A DNA stretch of 64,000 bases from Erysipelotrichaceae bacterium OttesenSCG-928-M19 (GTDB taxonomy: Bacteria; Bacillota_I; Bacilli_A; JAJDGJ01). A program made the translations under genes and the position numbers. How positions within the stretch are numbered: the stretch's first letter is position 1; every line of letters begins with the position of its first letter. Location: assembly GCA_030265585.1 (NCBI GenBank), contig JAJDGJ010000002.1:1-64000 (forward strand), read 5' to 3'. The notes below the pieces were generated by a model. That model had not been told where the DNA came from. It worked only from the letters and a program-made list of their open reading frames with translations, and searched no databases. Positions 30,260 to 40,345 of the stretch are shown here, one piece after another.

Positions 30260-31156
30260 TCACTCCTCATTAAATTGATTTTCATAATGAGTTAGAAATA
30301 AATCTTCAAGTGTTGGTGGCACAGCTTCAAATTTTTTTACATTTAACTTACTAGCTTCTTTAAGCACATTATTAATATGTTCATTATCAACCGAGAAAGT
30401 TACTTTGCCATCTTTAACTAGATAATCATGAACACCATTAATGTCTTTAAGAATAAGACTATCTTGTTCACATTCCAAAGTAATTGTTGATCTTGTTAAA
30501 TGACGTAATTCATCTAATGTTCCCTCTTCAACAACCTTACCTTGTCTAATAATAACGACTTTATCTGCTAAACGTTCCACCTCAGATAAAATATGTGAAG
30601 ATAATAAGATTGCTTTGCCAGCTTCTTTTATTTTTGCGACTTCCTCTTGAAAAACAGCTTCCATTAATGGATCTAATCCTGATGTTGGCTCATCAAAGAT
30701 ATAGAGATCAGAATCAACTGCTAAAGCTGCAATTAACCCAACTTTTTGTCGATTACCTTTTGAATAAGATTTGGCTTTCTTTTTAGGATCTAATTCAAAA
30801 CGCTCAATTAAATAGTCTCTTTTTTCTTTTGAGCCATTACCATGTAATTTCATAAATAAGTCAATGATTTCTCCACCAGTAAGATTTGGCCACAAAGCAA
30901 CATCACCAGGAACATATGAAACTCTTTCATGAATCTTTAAACTATCTTTCCAAACATCACGACCAAAAATTTCAGCTCTTCCATTATCACATTTAATAAT
31001 ACCTAATAATATTCTAATTGTTGTTGATTTACCAGAACCGTTTGGTCCTATAAAACCAACTACTTCCCCTGCCTTTACAACAAAATTAACATCGCTTAAT
31101 GCTTTAGTTTTTCCAAAATTCTTTTGTAAACCACTTACCTTAATTATCTCATCCAT
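30260..31156 (-). CDS. ABC transporter ATP-binding protein
   Basis: GFIGPNGSGKSTTIRILLG, SYSKGNRQKVGLIAAL, DLYIFDEPTSGLDPLM. Confidence 0.95.
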   Translation of the reverse strand: MDEIIKVSGLQKNFGKTKALSDVNFVVKAGEVVGFIGPNGSGKSTTIRILLGIIKCDNGRAEIFGRDVWKDSLKIHERVSYVPGDVALWPNLTGGEIIDLFMKLHGNGSKEKRDYLIERFELDPKKKAKSYSKGNRQKVGLIAALAVDSDLYIFDEPTSGLDPLMEAVFQEEVAKIKEAGKAILLSSHILSEVERLADKVVIIRQGKVVEEGTLDELRHLTRSTITLECEQDSLILKDINGVHDYLVKDGKVTFSVDNEHINNVLKEASKLNVKKFEAVPPTLEDLFLTHYENQFNEE

Positions 31157-31353
31157 AACGATTAACTCCTTTGGTTAAATAACTATTTCTTATGCAATCT
31201 ATCATATACCTTTTATAATAAATGGTCAATGCTTTTTTTAAAAATAAAAGACTATTTAATGATTGCTAGTTCAAATTATTTAATATATAATAATAAACAG
31301 ATAAATAATAGATGATTTAGATAATATAGTATATATTTAATGGAGTGAATAAA

Positions 31354-31950
31354 ATGAACGGCTTTGAAAAAAGAACTTTAGAAAAAAAGGAACAAATTTT
31401 AAAGGTGACATTTTCCTTAATGAATCAAGATGATGGCATTACTAATTTAACAATGACTGAAGTTGCTCAGTTAGCTAATGTTGCTAAAGCAACTATTTTT
31501 AAGTATTTTGGTAGTAAAGAAAATTTAATTCACGAAGTTTATCGCTCTTTCATTGATAATATGCGATCTGATTTGTTAAAGATTAAAGAAAAAAATCTTG
31601 TGTTTGAAGATCTCTTAATGGCAATGAGTAAGGTGAAAATTCATTATTTAGATATGATTAATAAACAGTTTTATCTTGATTTAATGGCTTATTATACCAA
31701 AAAAGAAAGTGATGAACTTGATTCGTTGCTTCAAGAGTATTTACAAGAAAGTATGAATATTATGCTCGATATTTTTCATCAAGGTCGTAAAGAAAGAAAA
31801 ATTGATTTAAAATATTCTGATGAGTTTTTACTGGTCTATTTTGAAGCAATGTTGGAGGGTCTCTCTAAAAAAAGCATTTATGAGCGTGCTAAACCATATA
31901 CAGAACAATGGACAGAATTGTTAATTAAAGGAATAGCTCCGAGTAAGTAA
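31354..31950 (+). CDS. TetR/AcrR family regulator, divergent from ABC exporter
   Basis: TNLTMTEVAQLANVAKATIFKYFGSKENLIHEVYR. Confidence 0.9.
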   Translation: MNGFEKRTLEKKEQILKVTFSLMNQDDGITNLTMTEVAQLANVAKATIFKYFGSKENLIHEVYRSFIDNMRSDLLKIKEKNLVFEDLLMAMSKVKIHYLDMINKQFYLDLMAYYTKKESDELDSLLQEYLQESMNIMLDIFHQGRKERKIDLKYSDEFLLVYFEAMLEGLSKKSIYERAKPYTEQWTELLIKGIAPSK

Positions 31951-31976
31951 AAAAGATAGGTTAAACCTATCTTTTT
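31951..31976 (+). terminator. terminator of tetR gene
   Basis: AAGATAGGTT-AAACCTATCTTTTT hairpin. Confidence 0.7.
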
Positions 31977-32320
31977 AAAGGGATTATTTTATGAACTATG
32001 TATTTTGACTAAATTTTTTATTGTTCAAAAGCTAAAACCACAGTTTATTTGATTATTTTTAAATAGAAATTTTATAATACTTTAGGATCTGATTATTTTA
32101 TTATGAATAAATAATTTTTATATATAGGATTTACATTTAAATGGGTTACTCTTTTCATTAATACATTTAATTATCTAGTGCTTTTTTATTAAGTTATCTT
32201 GATGGAATACTTTTCCCACCCTCAAATTTAATAGTATAATTACTTTTATGCTACTTATTTTAATATCTTTTGTTTATGAAGAATTGTTTACAAATAAAGG
32301 TCGGTATTTTTAGGATATTT

Positions 32321-33094
32321 TTAAATTAAAGTAGCACTTTTTATTTTGAATGCTGGCAAATTAATTTGGGAATTGTTTAAGTATAAAATGCCATTTTCCA
32401 AATAGATAAGATATCTATTATTGTAATTAATATTGTCTGCTACAAAAGCACTATTATTTATTGTTAATTCAACAAACGTTTCATTATAAGCTTGTTTGTC
32501 TTTTCTACTTACATAACTAGCTGGACTAGTATCAATGTCAATAATGCTATCAGATTTACTATTATTAAAATTGGCAAATATCATACTATCAAATCTAATT
32601 TTTGCATCTGCATTATAGCCATCGTGATACTTGAAATAAACTCCACCATTAACCTTTTTCTTATTAGCTTTCTTACTACCAACTAATTGAAAATTTCTTA
32701 GTGTGACATCAACTGTTTTTGTAACAATAAAATGTCGCGAGTTTTTTGCAGTTAAACCAACAATAGTTACCTTTTTACTTTGCCCGACAATTGTAATACT
32801 TTTGTCGATTGTAATAGTCTCTGTTAAAGTCATACTCGCAATATAGATAATATCACCATTATTAGCTTTTGAAATTATTTTTTGTAATTCTTCTGTGGTT
32901 TGGGCGGGATTAGCCATACTGTTATTGATGACCCTACTATTACTCGTTGCACCTTTCGTATAATAATTATTATCACGCTCCTTTGATAACAAAGCATTAT
33001 CATTGGCTTTAATAACCATCTCTTTATTTTGCACGTCGAAAACTAAAGTGCTGAAAACAAATATGATGATGATTTTAACTAATCTACCAATCAT
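32321..33094 (-). CDS. secreted protein, right-handed beta-helix-like
   Basis: Signal peptide; ANNGDIIYIASMTLTETITIDKSITIVGQSKKVTIVGLTAKNSRHFIVT resembles pectate-lyase-like coil repeats. Confidence 0.6.
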   Translation of the reverse strand: MIGRLVKIIIIFVFSTLVFDVQNKEMVIKANDNALLSKERDNNYYTKGATSNSRVINNSMANPAQTTEELQKIISKANNGDIIYIASMTLTETITIDKSITIVGQSKKVTIVGLTAKNSRHFIVTKTVDVTLRNFQLVGSKKANKKKVNGGVYFKYHDGYNADAKIRFDSMIFANFNNSKSDSIIDIDTSPASYVSRKDKQAYNETFVELTINNSAFVADNINYNNRYLIYLENGILYLNNSQINLPAFKIKSATLI

Positions 33095-33211
33095 AATAAT
33101 TACTCCTTGTTATATTTTTGTTTTCTATATGTTAACATTATAATTATATTGTTGTCAACTATTAGTTGATATTATTTTTGTGTCCAAAAAAAGAAACAAT
33201 AATTTGTTTCT

Positions 33212-33940
33212 TTAAATAACATTTTCAATTAACTTTTTGACATACTCATTAGCTGGTTTTGCTTTAATATTAACAGGCGTATCATATTGAATGATCCTTC
33301 CTTCATTCATTACCATCACCTTCGTTCCTAAAGTTAATGCCTCCTGAATATCATGAGTAACAAAGATAATAGTCGTTTTTGTTTGTTGATGAATTTTCTT
33401 TATCTCTTTTTGTAATTGTTTTCTAGTAATTTCATCAATTGCTCCTAAAGGCTCATCCATTAAAATCAATTGTGGCTTTTCAAATAAGGCACGAGCTAAT
33501 CCAACTCTTTGTTGCTGTCCACCAGAAAGCTCATCAGGATATTTCTTTAAGATATCATAATCAAGACTAACAATATCTAATACTTCTTTTAAGCGTGTTT
33601 CTAAATCTTTTTGATGATGTTTAATGGTAGCAACATATTCAATATTCTTTCTTACATTATAATGAGGAAAGAGACCATTATTTTGAATAACATAACCTAT
33701 TTTACGACGTAATTCAATTAGATCTGTTGTCTCTAAATTCTCGCCATAAACTTTAATGACACCGCTACTTGGTTTTATTAAGCCATTAATCATTTTTAAT
33801 ACAGTTGTCTTACCACAACCAGAACTACCAATGATTGTTAGAAACTCTTCTTCTACTATTTTTAAATTAAAGTTTTCAATAACATTCTCTTGATCATAAG
33901 CTTTATTAATATTTTCAAAAGCAACTATTGTTTTTTTCAT
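33212..33940 (-). CDS. glycine betaine/carnitine/choline ABC transporter ATPase (OpuCA-like, no CBS domains)
   Basis: FLTIIGSSGCGKTTVLKMINGL...[19 protein letters not shown]. Confidence 0.9.
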   Translation of the reverse strand: MKKTIVAFENINKAYDQENVIENFNLKIVEEEFLTIIGSSGCGKTTVLKMINGLIKPSSGVIKVYGENLETTDLIELRRKIGYVIQNNGLFPHYNVRKNIEYVATIKHHQKDLETRLKEVLDIVSLDYDILKKYPDELSGGQQQRVGLARALFEKPQLILMDEPLGAIDEITRKQLQKEIKKIHQQTKTTIIFVTHDIQEALTLGTKVMVMNEGRIIQYDTPVNIKAKPANEYVKKLIENVI

Positions 33941-35484
33941 TATTTTTGTCCCCCTTTAACTAATCCTAATTCAACAAGATAGTTAAAAGCAACTTCTTTT
34001 GGCTCTTGCTTTTCTTCTTCGACAAGATAATTTAATTTAGCCATTGCTTTATCATCTAAAACATTATCTAATTTCATTAATGTTTTTTCTAATTTTGGAT
34101 ATTCTTCTAAAACTTCAGCCCTGATAACACTAGTACACATATACGAAGGATAAAGAGCTAAGTCATCCTTTAAAACAACTAACTCACTAGAACTAAGTTG
34201 ACCATCAGTAGTAAAGATACTAATTACATCAACTTTTTTTTGTTTGATAGCTTGATACTTAAGTCCGATATCTAAATCCATTGTTTTCTTAAAAGCAAAG
34301 TCATAAGTATCTTTTAGAGCTTGATAACCATCCTGGCGATCAAAGAAATCATATTCTGCTCCAAAAACCAAAGTACTACTGTGATATGCTAAATCGGAAT
34401 ATGTCTCAATATCATATTTATCAGCTAAATCCTTGGTAATAGCTAATCCATAAGTATTATTAAAACCAAATTTATTTAACCAAATAAAATCATATTTTTC
34501 TAAGTACTTATTCTTTAATGTTGTATAATCTTTTTCCGTATAAACACTTTCTTCTTTTAAAACAGCATTCCAACCTGTACCAGTGTACTCTGGATATAAA
34601 TCAATTTCCTTACTCTCCATTGCTGGCTGAATATTAGCGGTTCCCCCACCGACACCCTGAGTTAGTTTTACATTAATATCTAAATCTTCTTCAATCAAAA
34701 ATTTATACATTTCACCAATAATATACTGTTCACTCATTGGTTTAGTTGCAATATTAAGTGTGGTCTCTTTATTTGAAGAAGGATTGATAATAATTAAACT
34801 AATGATAATCAATGTGCTAAAAGCTAAAGCAATATAGTTCTTTTTCTTTTGTTTATTTTTGCGATTGGCAATTTTTTCGATTTGCATGAAAATAAAATCC
34901 ATTAAAAAAGCAATTATTGCAATCAATAAACTTCCCACTATTGTCATGATACTATTATTTGTAGTGATACCACGATAGATAGCCACTCCCAAACCACCAG
35001 CACCTATAAAAGATGCAATACCGGTTAAAGCAATTGTCATGACCACCATATTACGAAAACCAGCTAAAATAACCGGAAAAGCTAAAGGTAGTTTTATTTT
35101 TAAAAGCAATTGCCCTTTAGTACTTCCCATTCCCTTAGCTGCTTCAATTATTGATGCATCAATATTGGTAATTCCTGTATGCGTATTTCTAACAATAGGT
35201 AATAGAGCATAAATTGTTAAAGCAATAATAGCTGTCGCATTACCGATACCTGATAAAGGAATTAAAATACCAAGTAGTGAGATAGCTGGTATTGTATAAA
35301 TAAAATTAACAATACTCAAAATAAAAGGTGAACTTTTTTGATGTTCACTTATAAAAACACCTAATAATAAGCCGATTATTGTCGCAAATAAAATTGCTAA
35401 TAAGGAGATTATTAAGTGTTCTATTATTAAATTTGAAAAGAAGTCCCAACGACTTACTAATAATTCTATGATTTGACTAATCAT
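33940..35484 (-). CDS. OpuC-like permease fused to substrate-binding domain
   Basis: N-terminal ABC permease then NIATKPMSEQYIIGEMYKFLIE...TQGVGGGTANIQPAMESKEIDLYPEYTGTGW. Confidence 0.9.
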   Translation of the reverse strand: MISQIIELLVSRWDFFSNLIIEHLIISLLAILFATIIGLLLGVFISEHQKSSPFILSIVNFIYTIPAISLLGILIPLSGIGNATAIIALTIYALLPIVRNTHTGITNIDASIIEAAKGMGSTKGQLLLKIKLPLAFPVILAGFRNMVVMTIALTGIASFIGAGGLGVAIYRGITTNNSIMTIVGSLLIAIIAFLMDFIFMQIEKIANRKNKQKKKNYIALAFSTLIIISLIIINPSSNKETTLNIATKPMSEQYIIGEMYKFLIEEDLDINVKLTQGVGGGTANIQPAMESKEIDLYPEYTGTGWNAVLKEESVYTEKDYTTLKNKYLEKYDFIWLNKFGFNNTYGLAITKDLADKYDIETYSDLAYHSSTLVFGAEYDFFDRQDGYQALKDTYDFAFKKTMDLDIGLKYQAIKQKKVDVISIFTTDGQLSSSELVVLKDDLALYPSYMCTSVIRAEVLEEYPKLEKTLMKLDNVLDDKAMAKLNYLVEEEKQEPKEVAFNYLVELGLVKGGQK

Positions 35485-35536
35485 TAGTAATAATCTCTTC
35501 CATAGTATCGCTCCTAAATATAATTAGTTATAAAAG

Positions 35537-36010
35537 TTAGACAGAGTCCTTTAATAAGTTATAAAAATAATTGTTCTTTTTTCTAATTATTTCAAAAATA
35601 AAGACTCCTAGAGTAACAACAATAACTTCTCCTGCTCCAACTGTTAACATACTTGCTAAAAGAGGAAAACCTAAAATAAAGTGTAACTCTAAGCCAATCA
35701 TAACACCAGTTAAAATACCAGTAATAATTGGTATTACCCAAATATTATTGGTTTTTGTTATTGCCCAACACATTAACACTGTTGAACTAGTGCCAAAAAT
35801 AACATCAACAAAACCAATGGTGCTAAATAAATTAACAATCAAACATCCTAAAATAAGACTAATACTGTAACGCTTGTTAATAAAAGGTAAAACCATTAAC
35901 ATCTCACCTAAGCGAAATTGAATTGGTCCAAAGCTAATTGCTTGAATCATCATTGATAAAATAATATAGATAGTTGTACATAATGCTAAAGTAATTAATT
36001 TTTTTGTCAT
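35537..36010 (-). CDS. queT: QueT family queuosine-precursor ECF S component-like transporter
   Basis: ISFGPIQFRLGEMLMVLPFINKRYSISLILGCLIVNLFS is a characteristic QueT segment. Confidence 0.85.
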   Translation of the reverse strand: MTKKLITLALCTTIYIILSMMIQAISFGPIQFRLGEMLMVLPFINKRYSISLILGCLIVNLFSTIGFVDVIFGTSSTVLMCWAITKTNNIWVIPIITGILTGVMIGLELHFILGFPLLASMLTVGAGEVIVVTLGVFIFEIIRKKNNYFYNLLKDSV

Positions 36011-36016
36011 ATTAAT

Positions 36017-36040
36017 AGTTAATTATTAAAATAATTAACT
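36017..36040 (-). promoter_or_regulatory. perfect 24-nt inverted repeat between SD and AUG of queT
   Basis: AGTTAATTATT TT AATAATTAACT; GGAGG at 36047-36043 and ATG at 36010-36008. Confidence 0.8.
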
Positions 36041-36173
36041 TTCCTCCTCATGTCATTTAGATTACAGATGTATTATACCATTTATTTATTATTAAATAAC
36101 ACTTAAAGTCTACTACAAATTAGAAAAAGACTCAACATTATTGATAATATTTCCCTCAATCATAATAGCTAGT

Positions 36174-36713
36174 TTATAAGGCGCTACCTTTAGTTGGTCT
36201 TACTAATTCATTGAGCGCTACATTCTCTAACTCTAATAATTTAACTTTCTTATCAATACCTCCGGCAAACCCAGTCAAACTACCATTACTACCAACAACA
36301 CGATGACAAGGAATAATAACTGAAATCGGATTATGACCAACAGCACCTCCTACAGCTTGAGCAGACATGCTTGTTAATCCTTTTTTGGCTGCTATCTTTT
36401 TAGCAATCTCGCCATAAGTTGATAATGTCCCATAAGGTATTTCACATAAAATTTGCCAAACATCTTGTTGAAATTCTGTTCCTTTTGGTTTTAATGATAA
36501 TTGTGAAAGCTCTGGTTTTTTACCACTAAAATAATCATCAAGCCATTGTTTAGCTTTTATAAAGATTGCTAACTCATTATTTTCAATAAATTCTTCCTGA
36601 TAAGATGCTTTGTAATACTTTTGTTGATCCATCCATAAACCAATAATATTCTCGCCATCACTCGCTAATAAAAGACGACCAATCATCGATTGATAATAAG
36701 TTGCATAAATCAT
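36174..36713 (-). CDS. ogt: methylated-DNA-[protein]-cysteine S-methyltransferase
   Basis: VIIPCHRVVGSNGSLTGFAGGIDKKVKLLELE. Confidence 0.95.
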   Translation of the reverse strand: MIYATYYQSMIGRLLLASDGENIIGLWMDQQKYYKASYQEEFIENNELAIFIKAKQWLDDYFSGKKPELSQLSLKPKGTEFQQDVWQILCEIPYGTLSTYGEIAKKIAAKKGLTSMSAQAVGGAVGHNPISVIIPCHRVVGSNGSLTGFAGGIDKKVKLLELENVALNELVRPTKGSAL

Positions 36714-36715
36714 TG

Positions 36716-38179
36716 TTATCTCTCCTTATTTAAATCTTTATTTATTAAACTAATCATGGCATAGCTTGAAAAGGGATGCCACTCTTTTTTTAATTTTTCT
36801 AAATCATTCTCTATTGCTAATAAATTAAATTTATTATTATTTAGTTGTGATGCAATAAAAATATCAGGCCAACACATTAAATGCAAACTAATTTGTTGAG
36901 CTTCAGCCAATGTTAGATCAAAGACTTGTGCAATTTTTTCAATTTCTTCTAAAGGATTAATAGCATAATCAAAATCAAAATTTTGACTGAGAAACTTAGT
37001 TGCAATAGAAATTAATAACTGTGCCTCTTCCTCTACAAAACCTTGCTCAATTAATTCATTTAAACTCAAAGATACAATTTTCTCTGGTAAAGGAAACGTA
37101 TAATTTAAACCTGTTATATTTTCTAATAGTCTTACCCCATAGTTTTCGACAATTATTTTAAGTAGTTGAGCCACTCTTTTAACAGAGTAATACTTTTTAA
37201 ACAACTCTTTAACAAGTGTTTCAAAAGCATCATAACTTCCTGGAAGTCTTGTTCCTAATTTAAAGGTATTTGCTTCAATAGTATTCAGCGAATTTAACTT
37301 AGCAAAAATAAAATCTGGTTGTGAATCAATATCAAAGACCAATCGTGTACGCATTAATAATAGTGGTAAGATATCTAATAATTTCTCATCGATTGTTAGC
37401 GTTAAAGCATTTCTCTTTGTGGCTTGTTTAACACAAAGCCAACCACTGACATACTCATGATTATCTTTATAAAATCCTACTGTACGCCAGTAAGCATTGT
37501 CTTTTATTAGCTCAACATCAACTAGAGCCTTCTTTTTAAAATACGCTAAGACATCATCCCAGCGGTATGGTGGTCGATAGTCCAAAAATAAGGTTATCTG
37601 AGAAGTTGTTTCTATATCGTTTTTAGTTTTCTTTCTAAAAGCAAGCGGCGCTAAATGATAATGCTTTTTAAAGGCCTCATTAAATGAGCGCAAACTTCTA
37701 AATCCAGATGCAAGAGCAACCTCAAGAATGCTTAATTTAGTATCTGTAAGTAAGTTTTTCGCTAATAACAAATGTCGTGTTTGTAAGTATTGCAAAGGTG
37801 TAACACCATATTCTTTAATGAATAAACGTCGCAAATGACGATCGCTACATTGTAGTAAATTAGCAATTTCACTAATATTTAAACCATCACTACATTGTTC
37901 ATCAAAAATTCTTGCTGCCTTATTAGCAAGAGAGCCTCTTTCATACAAATAGTCATGTGGTGCTAATTCTGGACGACATAATAAACAAGGGCGAAAACCA
38001 TCACGTTCTGCTGCCGCTGCACTTTGATAAAAGGTCGTATTCTCTTGTTTTGGAAGTCGCGCTTTACAAACTGGACGACAATAAATTCCTGTTGATAAAA
38101 CACCAACAAAAAATCTTCCATCAAATTTACTGTCTTTTGATTTGAATGCATCATACCAATTTTCTAATTCAAGTTCCAT
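36716..38179 (-). CDS. AdaA-type methylphosphotriester sensor/AraC regulator fused to AlkA-like glycosylase domain
   Basis: FFVGVLSTGIYCRPVCKARLPKQENTTFY...FRPCLLCRPE (Ada Zn-Cys4), AraC HTH, AlkA-like C-terminus. Start set at ATG with GAGGTG upstream. Confidence 0.88.
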   Translation of the reverse strand: MELELENWYDAFKSKDSKFDGRFFVGVLSTGIYCRPVCKARLPKQENTTFYQSAAAAERDGFRPCLLCRPELAPHDYLYERGSLANKAARIFDEQCSDGLNISEIANLLQCSDRHLRRLFIKEYGVTPLQYLQTRHLLLAKNLLTDTKLSILEVALASGFRSLRSFNEAFKKHYHLAPLAFRKKTKNDIETTSQITLFLDYRPPYRWDDVLAYFKKKALVDVELIKDNAYWRTVGFYKDNHEYVSGWLCVKQATKRNALTLTIDEKLLDILPLLLMRTRLVFDIDSQPDFIFAKLNSLNTIEANTFKLGTRLPGSYDAFETLVKELFKKYYSVKRVAQLLKIIVENYGVRLLENITGLNYTFPLPEKIVSLSLNELIEQGFVEEEAQLLISIATKFLSQNFDFDYAINPLEEIEKIAQVFDLTLAEAQQISLHLMCWPDIFIASQLNNNKFNLLAIENDLEKLKKEWHPFSSYAMISLINKDLNKER

Positions 38180-38204
38180 TTTTTCACCTCTAAGCTCATA
38201 ATAA

Positions 38205-38864
38205 CTAGTTTGATTTTTTAATATACTCATTAACTAAATCATGCCATTCTTCAGTTTCATAAACACCAATAATCGTTTGCTCCAAAAAGATTAAATCAAG
38301 CAAATACAATGGTGTCTTACCACCAATATGCATTGATTTAATACACGATACACAGTAAACACAAACATTCTCACAAGGCATTGATTGAGCTCTTTTTTTC
38401 ATATGTTCCTGTGCCTTAGCAACAGATACATGAGGATAAAGATTATCACCACAACAAATAGACTTATCTTTAGAGAACTCATTTTCAATCACTTTTACAT
38501 TCATTTTTGCAAGAATCTTCCTAACCGCATTATGCACCTGTGGTTTTAACCTAATGGGACAGGCATCATGTATTGATAAGGTTAAGCCTGAATGATCCGG
38601 ATAGTTAAAAGTTTCATCATTTGCAATCATTTCCCATAATGATATTGTTTCAATTCCTTCATATAAATTAGAAAAACGACGATCACAACCAGCACAAGTA
38701 TTAATGATTAATGAGTCTTTTTCCACTCGTGGATTGTGATGACAACAAACAGTATGTAATTCAATTCTCTTATCAATATCTTGTAAATAGCGTAACACTT
38801 TTAATGCTAAGTCCTCTTTATAAATTAACAACGCACAGCCTGGATTATAATATATTTTTTTCAT
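38205..38864 (-). CDS. cysteine-rich (CCG-domain, heterodisulfide reductase-like) Fe-S protein
   Basis: MKKIYYNPGCALLIYK...NTCAGCDRRF...HDACPIRLKP...SICCGDNLYP...CVYCVSCIKSM. Start set at internal ATG. Confidence 0.75.
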   Translation of the reverse strand: MKKIYYNPGCALLIYKEDLALKVLRYLQDIDKRIELHTVCCHHNPRVEKDSLIINTCAGCDRRFSNLYEGIETISLWEMIANDETFNYPDHSGLTLSIHDACPIRLKPQVHNAVRKILAKMNVKVIENEFSKDKSICCGDNLYPHVSVAKAQEHMKKRAQSMPCENVCVYCVSCIKSMHIGGKTPLYLLDLIFLEQTIIGVYETEEWHDLVNEYIKKSN

Positions 38865-38874
38865 CTCACTCTTT

Positions 38875-38908
38875 ATATCACAAACAAAAAACAATTAATT
38901 TGTGATAT
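38875..38908. promoter_or_regulatory. inverted repeat upstream of CCG-ada-ogt operon
   Basis: ATATCACAAA-N14-TTTGTGATAT, perfect 10-bp arms. Confidence 0.6.
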
Positions 38909-39050
38909 CTCCCTTTCTAAATTTGTTTAACTTCCTTCTTTGTTTAAACTATATCATAGTATATCATAAAAATCCGGCAATTTTCGGACATAGATATAAA
39001 TTCATAATATTTTACTAACAAATTATTGCCTTAACTATTTATAGAATTTA

Positions 39051-39075
39051 AAAACATGACTTATTGTCATGTTTT
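39051..39075 (-). terminator. terminator of LRR protein gene
   Basis: AAACATGAC-TTATT-GTCATGTTTT hairpin. Confidence 0.6.
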
Positions 39076-39088
39076 CAGCACTTAATTA

Positions 39089-40345
39089 TTATAAACTGTT
39101 TCTTTTATAATTGATATTTAATGAAACAATTGAACTGCTAATTGTTACTACTATTAATCCTAATGCAATAAAGAGAGAATAATTTCCTGTCTGTGGTAGT
39201 TTACTGTCTTTATTAGTTGTTGTAATAGCTTTTTCTTCAGGTGTTGTACTAAGTGTTTCAGCAGTTAGGGTAACAATTATTTCTACTTTCTCAGTACCAA
39301 CAATAAATGTTAAGGGGTATTTACCTGCTTTAGTAGCTTGTTGAATTGCAAGCAACTGTTTTTGATTAACATTAATACTATCATTCATATCAACAGGTAA
39401 GTTATTGTTATTAGTTGTGGCTTTTGCTAAAGCAATAGCTTTATCTAAATCAATTGAACTTGCATTCTTAACTTTTTCACTAAAATCATTTGCTTTCAAG
39501 TCATATTTTGCAGGTATTAAGTTATAAGTAATTTTACCTGAACAATAATTATATTTTCCTGTACCACGATAACAAAAATCATTAAAATAATAAACTAATT
39601 CTGTATCTGTTGATTTAATATTATTCCATGTTACCGTATTTGAGTTTTCATCATATGCTCCATCATTTGAAATATCATAAATCATCTTATCGATTTCTTT
39701 ATAAGTCACAAATTGACTTGTTTCTTCAGTTAAATAATCTGGAACAACTGGAACTTTTAAACTAATTGTACCTTGCGCAGGTATTTCATAACTAATTTGT
39801 TGATTGTCAGCATAAAAGTTATCCATTGGCACTCTAAAAAAATTATTTTCAGCAATAATACTTAATGGAGAAAAATCAATAATTTGATTGGCAGTTAAAT
39901 AAACAACGATGCGGTGATTAGGATCTAACTGCAATATTGGTGAAATATCACTAACTAAATTATTTTCTAAGTAAAGAAACATATTAGTATCAATATTTTT
40001 CATCGGTGTTAAATCAGCAATTTTATTATCATTTAATTCTACAAAAGTTGCTTTTCTTAAATATTCTGTTCCAGTGAAATCAACAATACCCTTACCATTA
40101 ATCTTAATCACAATAAAACTACCGTACTCTATTGTTCCTAAACCATCTAGCTCCGTTTGATTTATTAAATCATCCTTATTTTTATTTAACATCTCAGCAA
40201 TTGCTTGAGCATAATTAGGATCAGGAAATACTTCAGATATTTTAGTTTCTTGACTTAACTCTGCAGCATTTATATCATCATAAAATACAATAAACATGCT
40301 AAAAACTACAAATAAAATTGAGCATAGCCATTTAATTTTTTTCAT
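39089..40345 (-). CDS. LPXTG-anchored internalin-like leucine-rich repeat surface protein
   Basis: Signal peptide, short LRR array (NKIADLTPMKNIDTNMFLYLENNLVSDISPIL), C-terminal KLPQTG + TM + NYKRNSL. Confidence 0.85.
   Translation of the reverse strand: MKKIKWLCSILFVVFSMFIVFYDDINAAELSQETKISEVFPDPNYAQAIAEMLNKNKDDLINQTELDGLGTIEYGSFIVIKINGKGIVDFTGTEYLRKATFVELNDNKIADLTPMKNIDTNMFLYLENNLVSDISPILQLDPNHRIVVYLTANQIIDFSPLSIIAENNFFRVPMDNFYADNQQISYEIPAQGTISLKVPVVPDYLTEETSQFVTYKEIDKMIYDISNDGAYDENSNTVTWNNIKSTDTELVYYFNDFCYRGTGKYNYCSGKITYNLIPAKYDLKANDFSEKVKNASSIDLDKAIALAKATTNNNNLPVDMNDSINVNQKQLLAIQQATKAGKYPLTFIVGTEKVEIIVTLTAETLSTTPEEKAITTTNKDSKLPQTGNYSLFIALGLIVVTISSSIVSLNINYKRNSL

Noticed and set aside
36011-36075. 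Possible preQ1 riboswitch upstream of queT
   Set aside because: Neither the preQ1-I C-rich loop/A-rich tail nor preQ1-II pattern is recognisable; only the SD-AUG palindrome is clear.
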